NCBI RefSeq assembly: GCF_027596085.1
Contig: NC_072472.1
Location: forward strand, 5,518,745 to 5,582,744
Length of the DNA stretch: 64,000 nt
DNA from: Anoplopoma fimbria
Taxonomy: Eukaryota; Chordata; Actinopteri; Perciformes; Anoplopomatidae
Direction: 5' to 3'
Of this stretch, positions 12,621 to 25,838 are shown piece by piece (the stretch's first letter is position 1; the number at the start of each line of letters is the position of its first letter). The position numbers and the translations under genes were made by a program. The notes under the pieces are model-generated. The model was not told the DNA's origin and searched no databases. It worked only from the letters and a program-made list of their open reading frames with translations.

Positions 12621-14179
12621 AAACAGTTCTGGTTATTTAACTCCATCTGTTGACGTTCCACTTAACCAATGAGATGCTTCCTTTGATTTTGATTCTAAAA
12701 AGGTAACTTGTATAGCCAGGCTAGCTGCACATCCACAAAGTAAGCCTGCAGCTAGTGTCCGTATGGGTGTTTGCTCATATGTGATCATGATAGAAGGCCT
12801 CACCTTTTCCTCCTGATCCAAAGTGTTAATCCAAACAGAGTGCATGGCTCACAGCTCCTTATCGTGTGTTTTGCTCTGGTTGCCCCGTGCTGCTGCTCAG
12901 CTCTCTAAACTGACCCCCGAACACAGAACACATCAATATCAGCAGCGGCTCAAAATACCAGCTCTTTCTACACCGTGCCTTTTAAAAATGATGAAACATA
13001 CAAACCCTTTATTCACCACATAGAGTGGTCTTATAGTTGCAGTTTTATTAAAGAACACAAATGCAATCGATAGCAGGTGACCCTTACTTTAATGTAATTG
13101 CCTATGCAGAAAAAATGAATCAATACATAAAAAAAAATTAAAAGAATTGCAGCCACACACACAAATCAGCAGTTTCCTAAAAAGTAGAACTTCTGTTGCC
13201 TAAAGCACTGATGTTGCATTATTGTTATTTTTTTTCAATTTCAGAGTCATTTTAAGCCAAACAATGATGGTTTCTTTTTTATTATTATTTTTTCATTATT
13301 ATATATTTTTTTCTTTTACCTTAACCTTACAATGTGTCTCAAACTGTCAAAATTTGCAAGCGGAATCCGGGAGATCACATTCCCTCTGAAACTTAATTGA
13401 GAGTGCAGTTTAGTTATATTGTAAAGTATTTTTGTAGGAGAGTGTTGCACAGTCCTTATCCCATTCCACACTCTCAGCTCCCGTTCCCAGGGTTCCTTGC
13501 TGCTGTCTTCCTTGCTGCTCTCTTCCTTGCTGTCTGAAGTGCAGCAGATGAAGGTGAATCAGGGCAACAGAGAGCAGAGCAGAGGCCAACACAGGGGCTT
13601 CACAAAGACAGATCCCTCATTCGTCTTGACAAGCCTGGCAGCCTGAGCGGTAGCGCAAACAGCCTGTTCACACGCCTCATACATTACACCCATCAGTAGC
13701 ACTGCACACAATGTCAAGGGTAAACTCATACTTTTTTTCAACTTTATTTATCGAGGGAATTTCTACTCCTTTCAGCAACACCTGCTTCATTTCCACACAG
13801 ACCAGTGGAAACCCGACTGGCTGCAGCTTCACTTTCAGAGTTGGCAGTTAAATGCTATGCCCTAGGGCTCTTTAACAAAAGGGGGGAATTTTACTTGTTT
13901 ATATTATTTACCCACATTTTCCCAGACACTCAATAATTCAGAATGGCAAGCTACATAAGAACCAGCAGTCTCCAAACAAGAGCTTAGGAAGTCTTCAGAG
14001 GTCCATCATTAACTGGAGCCGAGTGCAAACACAACCAAAGTAAAGCCCACACAGGAAGTTTACCTCTGGTACATTATCCACCTCTGAATCAGTTGGGATA
14101 CCTCTGATCGAGAACAAATTGACTCTTAACTGATATATTCAGAATCTCAATTGCCTTGTTCACTTCGGTACCACAAGAA
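12621..14179. other. Non-coding stretch, nothing recognised
   Basis: There are short chance frames only. The stretch 13080-13340 is strongly A/T-rich with T runs. The minus-strand frames at 13410-13741 are Gln- and Leu-rich because of a CTTCCTTGCTGC repeat-like patch near 13493-13535. Confidence 0.4.
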
Positions 14180-14330
14180 TCTATCACCTTGTCTGTAAAT
14201 GTTCTGTTTGTTTGTTTTGTTTGCTCCTTTGTGTTCTTATTTTTGTTTTTGTTTGTCTTGGCCCTATGTAAAGCGTCTTTGGGTATCTAGAAAAGCGCTA
14301 TATAAAATTAAAGTATTATTATTACTATCT
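14180..14330 (+). mobile_element. Retroposon 3' tail (GCGCTATATAAA type)
   Basis: A T-rich stretch leads into TAAAGCGTCTTTGGGTATCT, then AGAAAAGCGCTATATAAA, and ends in an ATT repeat. This is the typical 3' end of a teleost SINE/LINE group. The ending of the SINE at 57985-58244 (GACTAGAAAGGCACTATAC) is a relative. No 5' part is recognisable, so this is a 5'-truncated or decayed insertion. Confidence 0.6.
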
Positions 14331-16317
14331 GGGCCACATATAGCAATGATACAGTAATATTGCTTGTGTATTTGGATGGGTGGTCCACTGGTTCATGTTG
14401 AGTTCTTTGTCTGGGAAACTGTGTTTGACTAATTAACTTCTTTGCAACAGGCTTGTGCTCTCCCTTTGGTCACAAAAGTGTAAAAGAAGGAAAAAAAAAA
14501 ATGGATACACACAGTGTGTTTAAGAGAGAGATGTATGATGTCAACAAAACCTTTTGAGCTATAATCAGAAATCCACAGGGTGCTGTTCATTTTAATGTAA
14601 TTAGTGAGGCACACACACACAGCAAATTGCTAATGACTGCTAATGACACAGTCTACAAAACAAACATGAATGACATCACTGGTAAAAATAACCAAAATGT
14701 GTCTTTTGTGCAGCATAACACAGTTACCATGCTATAAATCATGAAAAAGAAAAAAACGACATTACATACCACAATAGTGTTTGTCACACATAATGTTCAA
14801 AGATCGCCAAAAGATACAAATCTGGCAATAATTACATTTTTTACAGCTTCTGTCTATGACAAATGGTGCAGTTTTTGCGATTGCTTGAAGAAAACATGCC
14901 TTTCTATCCCGCCGTCAGGTTCTGGGGTTGCTGATCTAACTGATGTGAAGAGAACAGGTTTCCTCACCGTGCTTAAAATAAATGTTATCATGTAACTCCA
15001 AAGGCACTTTGGATAACAACTTTCACGAAAGGACAGAACAGATAATAGCTCAGAATAGCTATGACATTGCACACAATGCTCTGACACCTTAATGAAATAC
15101 GCATGACTGAAAGTTCTGGAAAGACTGTTTAACATCTCAGTGATAACGCACACATACACCTCTGTAAGTTGGCTTCCCTGCCTCTGTTTCATTTGTCTCT
15201 GTGCTGGAGGGGCTCAGGACAGAGGTGCCTGATTCATTACATTTCATGTGTGTGTCATCCCTCATAAAGAAGATTGTGAAAAGGGAAAAAGATTCAGGTA
15301 ACGTATTTAATATGAAACTTTATTGCCTACCCGCATTTGTAATAACTCAGAGTGCCAATCCAACTGGGGCATTTCACCAAAGCTGAACTTTTAAGTATGC
15401 CTAATAAAGTTAATTAATCTTACCCTCTGATTTTGCCAAAGTAAACTTCCCTTTGCTCACTGACAACGCAGAAGCGGAGGAGCACTCTTTGGAGGTCCAG
15501 GCCATCGGTCAAGTCCTTGTGGATGTGGAGTAAGAGAAGGGGATTCAGGAAATAGCTCTTGTACGAAGGAAAAAAACTGACGGAGACTGGATAAACTCAG
15601 TAGCTGTACTAGATATGGGCACTATCCACAACATTGACAGCTGGTTAGACACCTGTGTACATGTCAACCCCATTTTGGGGGAAGCTGGTGCTGACGAATC
15701 CCAGGAGCCGGTTTACTCCTCTGAGGATAACGTGGTTCATTCTCATCGGCCGATTAGGTTGGGTAAACTAACCAAACTAATCTTACTCCTCGTGCCTTAA
15801 TCTTAAAAAACACAGCAAACCAAGGCAACAAGTTACAAGATATATATATATATCTTGTAATATATATAGTCATTTTGCAATAATATGTCATGTGCTCCTG
15901 TTTGATGCACAGGGAGTGTGTATTTTTTGGAGCTATGAGCCTTCGGAACAATGGCCCCTTTGTTTTATGGATAACGGGAGGAATGGACTTTCAGTTCAAT
16001 GGTACCACATCATCCACAATAATTGCTTAGAGCTTTCTATTCCTTTTTATTTCAGTTAAGAGAGTGGTGAGGGACTCCACATTCATCTCATGTACACGTT
16101 CATTGATTGTCTTGCCTGATGCATATTTCCCTTCGAGCATAAAGATTTTCAGAGTGGGTTTTTCTCAGCCACGAGTTTGATTAGTTTTTAACAATTGCTC
16201 TGCTTATCGGTATGCCTTCTGATTGCAGGGTTAGAAACCGAGCGGCCTGAAAGCTCCATCAAAGTTGCTCCATCATTCAATTCCTTCTCTTCTCCTGCTC
16301 AATGCACTCTTGTTTGA
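14331..16317. other. Non-coding stretch with one palindrome
   Basis: No gene or transposon was recognised. The minus-strand 112-codon frame at 14854-15192 has no motif I know. Confidence 0.4.
15833..15860. repeat. 28-bp perfect palindrome
   Basis: The arms TTACAAGA and TCTTGTAA enclose a TA run, and the whole block reads the same on both strands. Confidence 0.92.
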
Positions 16318-16450
16318 CAAGCTGATCTCGACTTCTTGAGACTGCATTACGTGCCACCACCACAAAAACAATTAAACGTTAGGTTAAGGCAATGACTCAA
16401 CGACTACGTCTGGTTTCACACAGGACATGAACACTGGCCGTCTAGGACCC
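16318..16450. repeat. Dispersed fish repeat (CACCACAAAAACAA type), copy 2
   Basis: It shares CTGATCTC, CCACCACAAAAACAA and GTTAGGTTAAGGCAA with the copy at 9298-9480, and TGGTTTCACACAGGAC with the block near 5040. It is degenerate and its ends are unclear. Confidence 0.5.
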
Positions 16451-19137
16451 ATAGTGCTGCCGTTCACTGTGTCTAAATTGAAGGAAGCAGTGGCCTTGGG
16501 CAGAGCCATTGTGGGAAATACAGACATCACCGCTGCCAGGTGAAAACCTTGAACCTCCAAAGTAAAGAACTGTCCATTGCCATGTTACACACAGCTAGTC
16601 CATATGAGTTAGGTCTTCCCTTGCTTACACAGGAACACATATTTGGCATTTATGCACACCTGGCAATTTTTTGGACCAAACCTGTGTTGGTTTGACGGTG
16701 GCTCTCTAACCAAAAGGTCATGCAAACTTTTTCTCAGTATGTTTATTTTATTAAAGGGTGGCTTGAATGACTCTTACGAAACTTCTTTGGAACATACAAC
16801 ATTTGAATCGTAAAGGGAACAAAGCAGTTGTGAAAATACTGTCAACTACGCATGATGCGATTGATGATAATGATGCATTGTTTTGGATAATAATTTCAAA
16901 TTATGTTTCCATAGTTCTTCTGCAGTATAAATAATTAAGTGAGCTCTTTGGATACTCATGTGCTCTATCATTTGCATTGTCAGACAACACTGAATAATGC
17001 ATTTCATTACTGCATTTGTATGATTCAAAATAACAGTGATTGATCCCGCAGGTTGTTGCATCATCAGTGGCTGTGGATATTTTTCTTTTTGATTCCTTTA
17101 TATCACGCTGACAACTGTGCAACTCAATCCACTGATGAAAACTATGACGCGGTCTAACACTTCAGAAAGAAACTGCAAGTGGACTTTAAGTTGAGATTTG
17201 TTTAGTTTACTTTAAAATGACACCATGCAGACTAAAATTGGTAATTTCTCAAATCCAGTTGGCAGGACACTAGAGCCATACATCTTATACTATGTCGACA
17301 TGCTAGCAGTTCTTGTTCACTATTACTATGTATCCAAGTCCTGAAAAGAATCACTTTTGTTATGTTCAATTTCACCAGTTATCTTTTTTATTTTGTACTT
17401 CAGACAAAAAGGACAGGGAAATCTATGTAGAGATTACAAAGATACTCCCTTCTGTAAAATCTATTTCCTTACAATTCAGCACAGAAGTCAGCCTCTTACT
17501 TTAATATCAATAGTCTTAAGAAAAAAAAAGTCAATACCTCTTTAGAGCTTACATCTTAACAAGTATTATAAAACACCCGTGAGTGCCCCTGCAGTGTATG
17601 CCTGTTCAGGCATTTAACTAAATCCCTGCGGTTTCAGATTTCCAACACGCAAAAAAACTCATTAAATCTAATCTTTTAAATGAAAAACATGTGACAGAGA
17701 AAACTCAACCATCACCCTAAACCAGTTATAATCATTAAGGTACATTTACAATAATACATTTTTTATCAAAGAAAGAAAAAAGAGAACATTTCCAGGGGAC
17801 TCTATAAGTGCTTTGGATTTACTCTGAAATTAATTCTTCACAGGGACCAAAATGCTGCATAAATCTATCAAACCTCTTCAAATGCATTTCAACTTCAAGT
17901 ATGCCAATGTTTCTTTAACTTTAAACCTGTATTCATTATTTGAAATGTTTGCCCACATAGGGGGAGTGCAACAAGGTGTGAACACCCAAAAATGACATTA
18001 TAATCAACATATTCCTCATAGTGTGGATATCGAAAAATATTTTAGCAAAAAGTAGCTTGTTTACAAATGGAGCAAATTTAGCAATCTGGAGTTGTGCTTG
18101 TGAGCACTCGATCAATATAGGTCCAATATCAACTCTCCTTTTAGCTCTGTTTGAGTCTCCACCGACTTTGGAGACAACAGTCAGCTAGTCACTTTGTTTG
18201 TTTTGGGACCGTTTGTTGTTGCATGGCAGGTTTTTAGAGGTTTTCACTGAATACAGATGTGTTTTGTGGCTGAAAAACATGTTCAGGAGAGCAGTTAGAA
18301 AAAAAACAGTGAGCATTCAGCTGACATTTAGTATATATTTGTTTTAGCTAAATCAGGTTGATGTCTAGTTTCCTCTGCTATGTCATTTATGTTATATTGT
18401 CTCAATGCTGTCTCTATAGTCACTTATTCTGCGAAGAGTCACATCACATCATCAGCTAGGCAGTATTTCAGCGCCCATTTTGCCAAGACATAAAGCTACT
18501 GAACTCGTCACTTTAAATATGATGTTAATATTACAATGAAAATACCCAGATTTGAGTTTTATGGCCCTCCGCCTTACTAAAGTAAATTAGTTTGAACTGC
18601 GAGTCTTTCGAATGTTTGACATTTCACCCTCTGCATATGTCTCTCGTTTAAGGACCACAGTCAATCTGCCTATTCGACAGACTTAACCATGAACTTTAAA
18701 GTCACCTCAATATCGCAAAGAAGAGAAATCCATTTCAACCAGGAGGGAGGGAGAGATAGAGACAGTGAAAGAGTCTCAGGGTGTCAAACCCAAATACTAT
18801 TATACTTGTTATAATTCATTATTATTTCAATGACAGGGGTCTTGGTCTGAAGGTGACTTCATTACATTACAGGTTATTGCCTCATACATCAAACTTGGGA
18901 GGCCCCAATTTTTAGGCAGGAGAAGTGTCTGGCTAACTGTGAAATTGACTGCTCTCCATCAGAGAGTAATTAGATTAGCCTGCTGGTTATGTATAAAACA
19001 AGAGCAGACAGAGCTAGCTGCTCTCCTGAGGCTGTCGGCAGGGACGAGGACAGCGATATGGTGATGAGGGGCACACAGGTGTACTGCAGTATACTGTGCA
19101 GGATGATGTTCTGTGGGGGGGGGGATCTGTGCTTCAT
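16451..19137. other. Non-coding stretch up to the assembly gap
   Basis: AT-rich sequence without a recognised gene or transposon. A G10 run (19115-19124) lies just before the gap. Confidence 0.45.
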
Positions 19138-19237
19138 NNNNNNNNNNNNNNNNNNNNNNNNNNNNNNNNNNNNNNNNNNNNNNNNNNNNNNNNNNNNNNN
19201 NNNNNNNNNNNNNNNNNNNNNNNNNNNNNNNNNNNNN
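19138..19237. other. Assembly gap (100 N)
   Basis: Exactly 100 undetermined bases, a conventional placeholder for a gap of unknown size. Frames running through it are meaningless. Confidence 0.99.
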
Positions 19238-19584
19238 AAGAGACTTTAAGGCTGGGTTGCGCCAACAAAGATTTGTTTTTACACCTGATTAAATTATGGT
19301 TTAACTGTAAATCATGGTGCACCAAACTTTACAACTAGCTTATAACTAAGAAAGATTAAATTTAAACATTTTCTTCAAATGTCAGTTTAGTTTTTACTCC
19401 AAACCTAAATTTAATTTAATTCTGTTGCACCAAAACTTAAAACTCCAATTTAAAATGTGATCCAGTATTAACTTAACTTTACAATTCTTACACTTTGCTA
19501 TCTTTTTGAGATGGACTTAGAAGAATAATCAAGTTCTTCGAACAAAGTTAAGAGAAAAACTCGATCAAATGGGGTTTTATGATG
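19238..19584. other. Non-coding stretch after the gap
   Basis: AT-rich sequence with several AACTTTACAA/TTTAAC patches. Nothing recognised. Confidence 0.4.
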
Positions 19585-20372
19585 CTGCAGCTGAATTTCT
19601 ATCAAGATGGGCTGGGTCGGGTTTAGGGGAGTTCCTCAAAATGCTCTTTCCACCACTCAATAATATACTCAGTCCGGCTCTCCAGTTCTTCTCCTAAAGT
19701 TGTTTGCCAGAACTTCCTTAAGCCCACCTGAAAGTCCTTCTCTATGGTCTCCTTGAATTCCTCCAACACCGGGTTTTTGCTTTGGCAACCGCCGGGGCTG
19801 CAGCCCTATTGGCAAACTTGTACCCATCTGCTGTTTTTGAAAACCCCTGGGCCAACCAAACCTGTGAAGCCTCTCTTCTTCAGCTTCTCAGTATCCTTCA
19901 CTGTTGGTGTCCACCAACAGGTTCTCATGTTGCCGCCATGACAGGCACCCAAGACATTGACCATCGGCCTATGGTATCAAGTACACTCTGGTATCAAGTA
20001 CACTTCTGAATCGCCCTATTCTCGAACACTGTGTTTGTTATGGCCAATCTATGACTACAAAGAAGTCCAATAGATCAGGCAGGCTGTTTCCCCCAATCAC
20101 CTTCCTCAAGGTTTATACATCTTTGCACACGTGAGTTTTGAAGTCCTCCAGAAGAACTATAGATTTCTCAGCCGGCACCCTTTCAGGGATGCTAACCAAA
20201 GACTTCATAAAGGCCAGAAGCTCCGAGCTGCTGTGTGGTGCACAAGCACAAACAACAGTCAGAGATTTCCTCTGGGCGACTCGCCGTCAGGCAAACTCCA
20301 ACACAGTGGCGCTCAGCTGGGGATTGTGAGTATCCCCATTCTTGCCCATCGCCTTCTCTTGTTTTTGGCTTG
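19585..20372 (-). mobile_element. Rex3/RTE-like LINE, endonuclease and linker fragment, decayed
   Basis: Read on the minus strand, the right part encodes a broken apurinic-type endonuclease and the left part the linker that leads to the reverse transcriptase. The linker reads KLRREASQVWLAQGFSKTAD (about 19890-19830), followed by NRAAAPAVAKAKTRCW and further on LSGGKSILRNS. I recognise this as the same fish LINE family as the fragments at 1-410 and 29093-29997, although no segment overlaps them. Stops and frame changes are frequent. The segment between endonuclease and linker (about 19960-20010) is largely missing and contains a 17-bp tandem duplication (19972-20005). Confidence 0.8.
20030..20372 (-). 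pseudogene. Decayed LINE endonuclease domain
   Basis: The minus-strand frame reads TVVCACAPHSSSELLAFM, then IVLLEDFKTHVCKD, then a stop, RKVIGGNSLPDLLDFF and another stop. In RTE endonucleases the GDFN motif carries catalytic Asp and Asn. Here (20128-20148) the motif is EDFKTHV, so the Asp remains and the Asn position is Lys. With the in-frame stops this rules out activity. The domain normally nicks target DNA to prime reverse transcription. Confidence 0.72.
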
Positions 20373-23300
20373 AGAAAGAGTAGCTAATGTTAAAAAATAT
20401 TGACGGTGCTTTCCTAGGCCGTGGAAATAACAAAATACAATTTTTAATTTAGGTGGTGTTCCCCTTTAAGAACCAGGCATATAAAGGCAGAAATGAAATA
20501 GCACTTTTTCATCCTATTTATTTTCGGTTATCTTTTATTGCTTAAACCCTTTCATGTCTTAATTAAACCTCCTTTGTAAGCCTCACTAATCTGTGGTATT
20601 TTGCATTATTTGACGTTGCATTTCCAGATATGATCATTTCATAGACAAAGTTTAAATTACTTTTGCTCAGAAACTTTACTCAATATTTCCCCAGAGGAAA
20701 GCTATGCCGTATGTTCCCCACAGCACAGAGTGTGAAGTGCAAATGTGTGTCTATGAGAGAGCACATGCAATATGCATTAGTGTAAATGTATGTGTTGATG
20801 TGTGTATTCACAGGATATGTTTTTACAGGAAATTCACATTAGGAGCAACACTAGCTATAATAAGCTTGTGCATTTTGCTGAGATTGCTGCATAACTCACA
20901 CTCGCTGCCTTTGTTCAGCACCACCCATAAAAACAAGATCGTTAACCGGCTGCGTTTCCATTCTTTGCTGATAGAGACATCTTATTTGTAGTGTTTACAT
21001 GATGTAGATGTCTGCGTTTGGTCATTAATTTTTCAGCAGGGTGTCAAAGCTTTCTGGTACAGCCTTGATCCTCCATGCTTCATCGAACTGCCTGTCTTCA
21101 AGCCAAAGGGTAGCGGAGCCATCGACCACCCTGAAATACTGAAACAGCATCTGTAATGTGCACGTATGCGCATTCATATGTGTTATTGCATGCGTGTGTA
21201 TGTTTTTGGAATGACTGGACATGTATGACAGGTTGTGTTTATACTGCATGAGAGTGCATGTGGGTGTAAAATGAGATGAAACATCATTAATCCCTGCAGG
21301 ATAATTGTGTCATTGCTGAGGCTAGAGAGAGAAAATCATTAATTTATGGAAAATTAAACATTCACTCAGAATGCCTTGCACCTCTAATATTATAACCTCT
21401 TCGTTCATCTTGTGTACTTGCTGACAGGCAATATACTTTTTTAGTTATTCTTTCCGTGGGGCATCACGGTTTTTAACAAATCCAGTCCAACCACTAAGTT
21501 AAGAGTAAAAACATTGTAAAGTAAAAATACTGCAGTTATAGACCTTTCTTCAAGGGTAAAGCACAGGTGTAAATAATATTGATGGGGACTTGCTAACATT
21601 AATAATGTCACATATGTAACCAGTAACATTAATGATGGCACAGATGTAACTCATAATGTAACTTTGTGCTGCATTCCTTGTATAGAGAGGTTCTATGCAA
21701 ATAATGTTTATTAGTCACATTAATATTGGATTGTTTGTAAAGTTGATGCTGACTTCCAGCACAAAATGCACAACCCCTGAGTGTCAAAAAACATGCTCTA
21801 TGTAAACACAGCCTTTCACCTCGACAACCGTTTGTTTGGCTGCAGCGTATGTACAGAGTCACATTGCCTCCTGCTTTGAAATACAACATTACCCTTGAAC
21901 TTAATGCACAATTGCAAATGAGCTGCATATGAATATCATTTGCTGGAGACGGGGGCAATCAGAGACCAAAATATCCTCTGGCATACACACTGGATTCATG
22001 GATTCATCTTTGTCCACGTAGTGCAATGCTGAACTCTGCAGGCTCAAATAGTGGAGGTAAAGCAGATTCTGCGTTTTCAAAACAGTAAACTCAAATTCAC
22101 TGTTAACCTACTTTACTGGCACAAATGAGTGTGAGTAATTGAACCATGCCTCATGAGATCAGTGGTGCCTCACATATGTGTGCGGTGTGTTATTGGCCGT
22201 CTGTCAGTGTTTTTCCTTTAGAGGTCAAAAGGCTGTTTGTATTAATGGAGCGATTTCTGGATGAAAAGTCAGCGGTGTGGTGTTGTATTGATGAGAGGAC
22301 CGATAGAACTGTTCATCTTCCCTGATTCATTGGACCGTTCATCAAAATCGGGAAGCCTCAGTGCTGATAGGGTCACCCTGCCCTTCTTTATGATATTAGA
22401 CCCCTCATTCTACAACACACACACACACACACCAATACAAAAGTTGAAGGCAGTTAAAAAAATTCTATCATGAAACTATTTTGACTTCACATTAAAGTCC
22501 ACTGCTGAATATAGAAAATGAAATGGATGCCATCTATGGATGCTATCATTTTATGTTTCCATCTAACAGACAGTGGAAACATTAAACATTGATCCCCCCC
22601 TCCTTGTTTAGTGCTTGCTGGAAGTGGAGGTCACATGACTGCTGGATTAGGGAGCACACTCTCTGGAATCAGGCACAGCTGTGCTAATAAGGCAGCTGAC
22701 ACAGGTGGACTGAGTGCCCTCAGCTCATTCTCTGTTTGCACTTTGATTGAGCGAGTTCCCATTGTCCTTTTTCTGAGTGAAAATAGATCCACTCAACTAC
22801 ACCTTACTCTGGCTGAAAAGAAAAAAGAATAAATGCTTTCAAAAAGGCCTTTTTCACAGCATTGTGCATGTTGGCTCACAGGAAAGACTCTCATACACAA
22901 AATGTAACTGAACCGTAATTAACTTGATCAATTGCAACTGTTTATACTGCTATGAAATGTCAACATGGCTGCTGGGAAAAACCAGCTTCTCTTTCTATAC
23001 AAATTATCATTAAGTCGAATCCAGTGAATTCCTGTCCAAGTGTTTTGTTACAAAGCAACAAGTGCAAAATATTTCAGAACCTTTCAAAACAACCCATAGG
23101 ATCATTCCAAAGTGCTAAGACTTTAGTCATTTGTTCTACGTCTCAAGCAAGTTCCAAGTTTTTTTTTCTTGGGCAAGTCAAGCCGAGTCCTTAGTTATGT
23201 CAGGTCCTAAGACATACACTTATTTTACTGATGGACATTTAATGTGGCTTTCAATGATGCACGAAACTGTCAGAATGAACATTAACAAGCGAGCGAGAGA

Positions 23301-24813
23301 GAGAGAGAGAGAGAGAGAAGCAACGTTCAAGCGAGCTATAGAGTGAATGAAGAGAGGGAGTGGCTTTAGTGAGAACAAAGCAGTGATTCAAAGAAATACA
23401 ACTTTTATTCCTGCATATTATACCTTTTAGCTAGGAGTTGTGGGAGGACAGATTGTCTCCGTCTAACATCAGCCGTCACAGAAACGTACCGATCCAAATG
23501 AGTCCTCCATGATGGGATGGCTACACAGTCAAGCTCCTTGCGATGCTATCTGATGGTCTACGTATCAGATCAGATCAGATCAACATTACATCAGATCTGC
23601 TGACTTGATGTGTTTGTAACCAAATTATGCTAAAACTCCACTGGATGTGATTTCAGAGTATAAATAGGGGCACGGAAATGCTAGTCCGTGGTTGTGATTT
23701 TACTCAAACCCCTTTACTCTAACAGCGAGGTGAAAAATACAACAACAAGGAAATGAGAGAAAGAACGAGCAATAAAAATAGCAGTAAGAGAAGGGATTTG
23801 AAGTAGAGGAGCAAGAGAAGAGGAGGTGAATTTAATTGAAAGTTTTTCTTTAGCTCTTGACATTTATGCTGTCCGCTTTTTTGTGTCATCAGATTAAAGT
23901 CGATATGATATATTTTAAAGGTCTCTGGTCAGTTCACTTCACTTACTTTCCGTCTCGGCAACACAATTAGTGAGACAGCAAAGGTTCCATCATGATTTAC
24001 CTCGAGGCCAGCGAGGGCTCTTGTTGGTCCAACGCCGTCGTAACTTAACGATCTATAAAACCAATTGATGAACTTTTGAAGTGGCGAAACTGAGAGTACA
24101 GGTCCAGAGGCATTAAGTAACTACAATGACATTTCATAAAGTATTCAAGTGTATAGAGTAATTCAAAATCACTTCCGCTGTCACTTCTTAAAGTAATAAT
24201 ATAGTAAATAAAGTTGTCATCTGGGAAGTAGCACTAAAGAAGACTTTTTGGTGGCCTTGCTAGCTATTTGCAGTGTAAGAAAGTAATCAGTGGAGAGTAC
24301 AACGAAACTGTCATTGTTAAAAAAGGTACAAATCTGGAAAAACATGTTTTCAAAACCACCATCTGATGCAGTGCCTTATAAATGTGATTTGAATGCAATC
24401 AATGTGATGTTTACAAATGTAAATATGAGGACCAGAAGAGAAACAAGCTTAGAGGAAGATATTTAGCAGGCAAACCCCCACTCAAAGTATACTATTGCAG
24501 TACACCCATTGTAATTAACTCTTCTAATTGAATACACAATGTACAAAATTCCTCCAAAGACCAAGGGCTTGGAATGCATGACAAGGGAAATGTCTGCTAT
24601 TTTTCATAATTGATTGTTTGGCTACTTGGTAACAAGTTGTAAACACAACATTTATACATTATCACCTTATGGTGAAACCATTGCTTATTTACTCACCCAG
24701 CAGTTACAGAGAAACACAGGTATTAGATTAATTTCATAGGATTATGTTTTTATTGTATTTGCATTGTTTTATTAAAACTGATGAGAGTCACACAGTCAAA
24801 CCCAAAGCCTATA
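20373..24813. other. Long non-coding stretch, only small repeats
   Basis: I see a CA run (about 22415-22432), a GA run (about 23294-23318), an ATCAG run (about 23564-23582) and many chance frames. There is no recognisable exon, RNA gene or transposon. A vertebrate intron or intergenic spacer would look like this. Confidence 0.45.
23294..23318. repeat. (GA)12 microsatellite
   Basis: A short pure GA run preceded by GCGAGC. Confidence 0.9.
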
Positions 24814-25032
24814 CAGTACCAGTCAAAAGTTTGGACACACAACTACTTTGAAGAATCAACACAATATGAAGAAACATATTCTGGTTTGTTGAGCATTTGT
24901 TTGTTTACCACATAATTCCATATGTGTTCCTTCATAGTTTGGATGTCTTCAATATTAATCTACAATGTATAAAAAATAAAAAAAACATTGAATGAGAAGG
25001 TGTGTCCAAACTGGTACTTTTGACTGGTACTG
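24814..25032. mobile_element. Tc1/mariner-like miniature element, copy 2 (219 bp)
   Basis: It has the same CAGTACCAGTCAAAAGTTTG terminus as the element at 11793-11932 and TA on both sides (24812-24813, 25033-25034). It keeps more interior sequence (AACTACTTTGAAGAATC, CATAATTCCATATGTG, TTTGGATGTCTTCAATATTA), which resembles the end region of full-length fish Tc1-like elements as I recall them. At the right end a 6-bp TGGTAC insertion splits the inverted repeat, so GTGTGTCCAAAC is followed by TGGTAC before TTTTGACTGGTACTG. No transposase is present. Confidence 0.9.
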
Positions 25033-25034
25033 TA

Positions 25035-25807
25035 TATATAGGCCTGTTTGGCAGGCTACCCGTTGGCATGTCGCAGTTGGAAAAGCACAGGTGTAAATAA
25101 ATAAATAAATAACAGCTGAATGCTATAGGGGCTTCAGATTCAGGTTTGTTGACTTGTGCAAGCTGGCGTACTGTCACACTGCCATGATTTACTGAGACCC
25201 TTTAATAGTACAGTTGAGCCATCGTCAACGTTACTATAACCACTGTGCGTTTCCTACTATGACATGTGAAAATGTCAGCTGTAAAAGAGGTCTATAGTGT
25301 TTGTCTGACGGCAAACACACAAGTGGATTAGCTTTTTAGCACAAGCTCAGCGAGTGACATGACCTTTTTTATGATGTAGCCTTCACTCAAAGGTTTGGAG
25401 CAAAAGATGGAGACGAAATCTTAACAAAACAGCTAAATAACCTGAAAAGTAAGTTTGATTGATACATGTCATGTTGCAGGTAACTGGTCTGAGTAACACT
25501 GTATTTCTGTGTACTTTCAGCTTAGTTTCCATTTATCCAAATGGAAAGAAGACAGTGTCATCAGACACCAGTCTGCTTTCCATCCGCTCGCTGCCTTTTT
25601 TTAATGTTATTCTCCAGCAATCATGATGAATAACAACAATTATCCAAAGCCCTGGAAAACCCTCTTTTATTGATGGCGGATGCTTAGAGGAGCAAAACAA
25701 AGCGAAGAAAAAGAGCTTCCTTCCTGTATTCATGACTGCTGCTTTATCTGAACAGAACACACAGATAAAGTCCCAACATTAGAGCCAGCTGAAATAATAA
25801 TAGTGTC

Positions 25808-25838
<31 letters not shown>

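Noticed and set aside
14277..14291. GTCTTTGGGTATCTAG, resembling the start of mature miR-9
   Set aside because: It differs from miR-9 and belongs to a retroposon tail (AAAGCGTCTTTGGGTATCT); no hairpin precursor is visible.
19096..19338. Frames running across the N gap
   Set aside because: The interior is undetermined sequence.
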